Made by a program: the position numbers and the translations under genes | The notes under the pieces: generated by a model | What the model saw: the letters and a program-made list of their open reading frames with translations, nothing else | Databases searched by the model: none | What the model was told of the DNA's origin: nothing | Shown: piece by piece, positions 50,640-50,710 of the stretch | Layout of the letters: each line of letters begins with the position of its first letter | Position numbering within the stretch: position 1 is the stretch's first letter | DNA from: an uncultured Lachnospiraceae bacterium | Lineage (GTDB): Bacteria > Bacillota > Clostridia > Lachnospirales > Lachnospiraceae | NCBI GenBank assembly: GCA_910577105.1 | Contig: CAJTMB010000005.1 | Span: 1-50,710, forward strand | DNA length: 50,710 nt | Direction: 5' to 3'

Positions 50640-50710
50640 TAAATTTTTGAAGTTTTTTATTTTATAAAAAATTATAAAATAGATTTTGCCCGAAATTTAT
50701 TTTATAAAAA
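50640..50710. other. AT-rich end of window
   Basis: The last 71 bases after the Fic stop codon are almost entirely A and T. A short inverted pair, ATTTTATAA with TTATAAAAT-like sequence, could be a terminator. No gene is seen. Confidence 0.4.

Overview
The window looks like a chromosome segment from a Lachnospiraceae-type gut Clostridium (Firmicutes). The evidence is a Bacillus-type large SRP RNA with an Alu domain, a T-box leader on metG, AGGAGG-type ribosome sites almost everywhere, a BlaI/M56 pair, type II pantothenate kinase, a VanW-family protein, a DUF4080 B12-type radical SAM protein and a two-glycine-tRNA unit. No species can be named from sequence alone. Most genes lie on the minus strand.

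Layout. 1-3.8 kb: the SRP RNA gene with its own strong promoter, a PflX-like radical SAM gene directly behind it, a repeat-containing protein of unknown function and a CdaR/PucR-type regulator. 3.8-10.1 kb: an AT-richer accessory island. It holds a 191-nt near-palindrome and a compact peptide natural-product (RiPP) operon in the order PqqD-like recognition protein, radical SAM/SPASM enzyme, a 31-codon-scale precursor gene with two cysteines, a hairpin, and an ABC exporter. It also holds an IS91-type transposase remnant, a broken XRE-methyltransferase gene and a second ABC exporter. 10.1-17.8 kb: a lone MsmK/UgpC sugar ATPase, a diguanylate cyclase, a YesL-like membrane protein, an acetyltransferase, a lipase-like hydrolase and metG under T-box control. 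17.8-23.3 kb: regulation and transport units (NatAB-type ABC pair, XRE regulator plus membrane protein, BlaI repressor plus M56 membrane protease), the last two with clear promoter/operator sites. 23.4-34.9 kb: secreted GH16 glucanase, PAP2 phosphatase, NCS2 purine permease, ribulose-phosphate epimerase, DUF308 protein, amidase, and a run TrmL / aminotransferase / Lrp regulator / HypE-like protein / VanW protein headed by a tiny membrane protein. 34.9-42.2 kb: TPR-like protein, exonuclease, DUF4080 radical SAM protein, LysM protein, ferredoxin-linked aldo/keto reductase, CapA-like lipoprotein, pantothenate kinase. 42.3-50.7 kb: two tRNA-Gly genes, lipoprotein with DUF3298-like end, a PurF-like protein that has lost its glutaminase nucleophile, a DUF3810-type membrane protease, SseB, endonuclease IV and a class II Fic protein.

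The most interesting system is the small RiPP operon at 4.04-7.03 kb. Its precursor (5654-5749) is below normal gene-calling size. It sits between its modifying enzyme and its exporter, and a perfect 12-bp hairpin follows it that may keep exporter expression lower than precursor expression. The modification type (a thioether to carbon or another radical crosslink) cannot be read from sequence. Other points of note are the large palindrome just beyond the exporter, the SRP RNA/PflX junction with no terminator, and the glutaminase-dead PurF relative.
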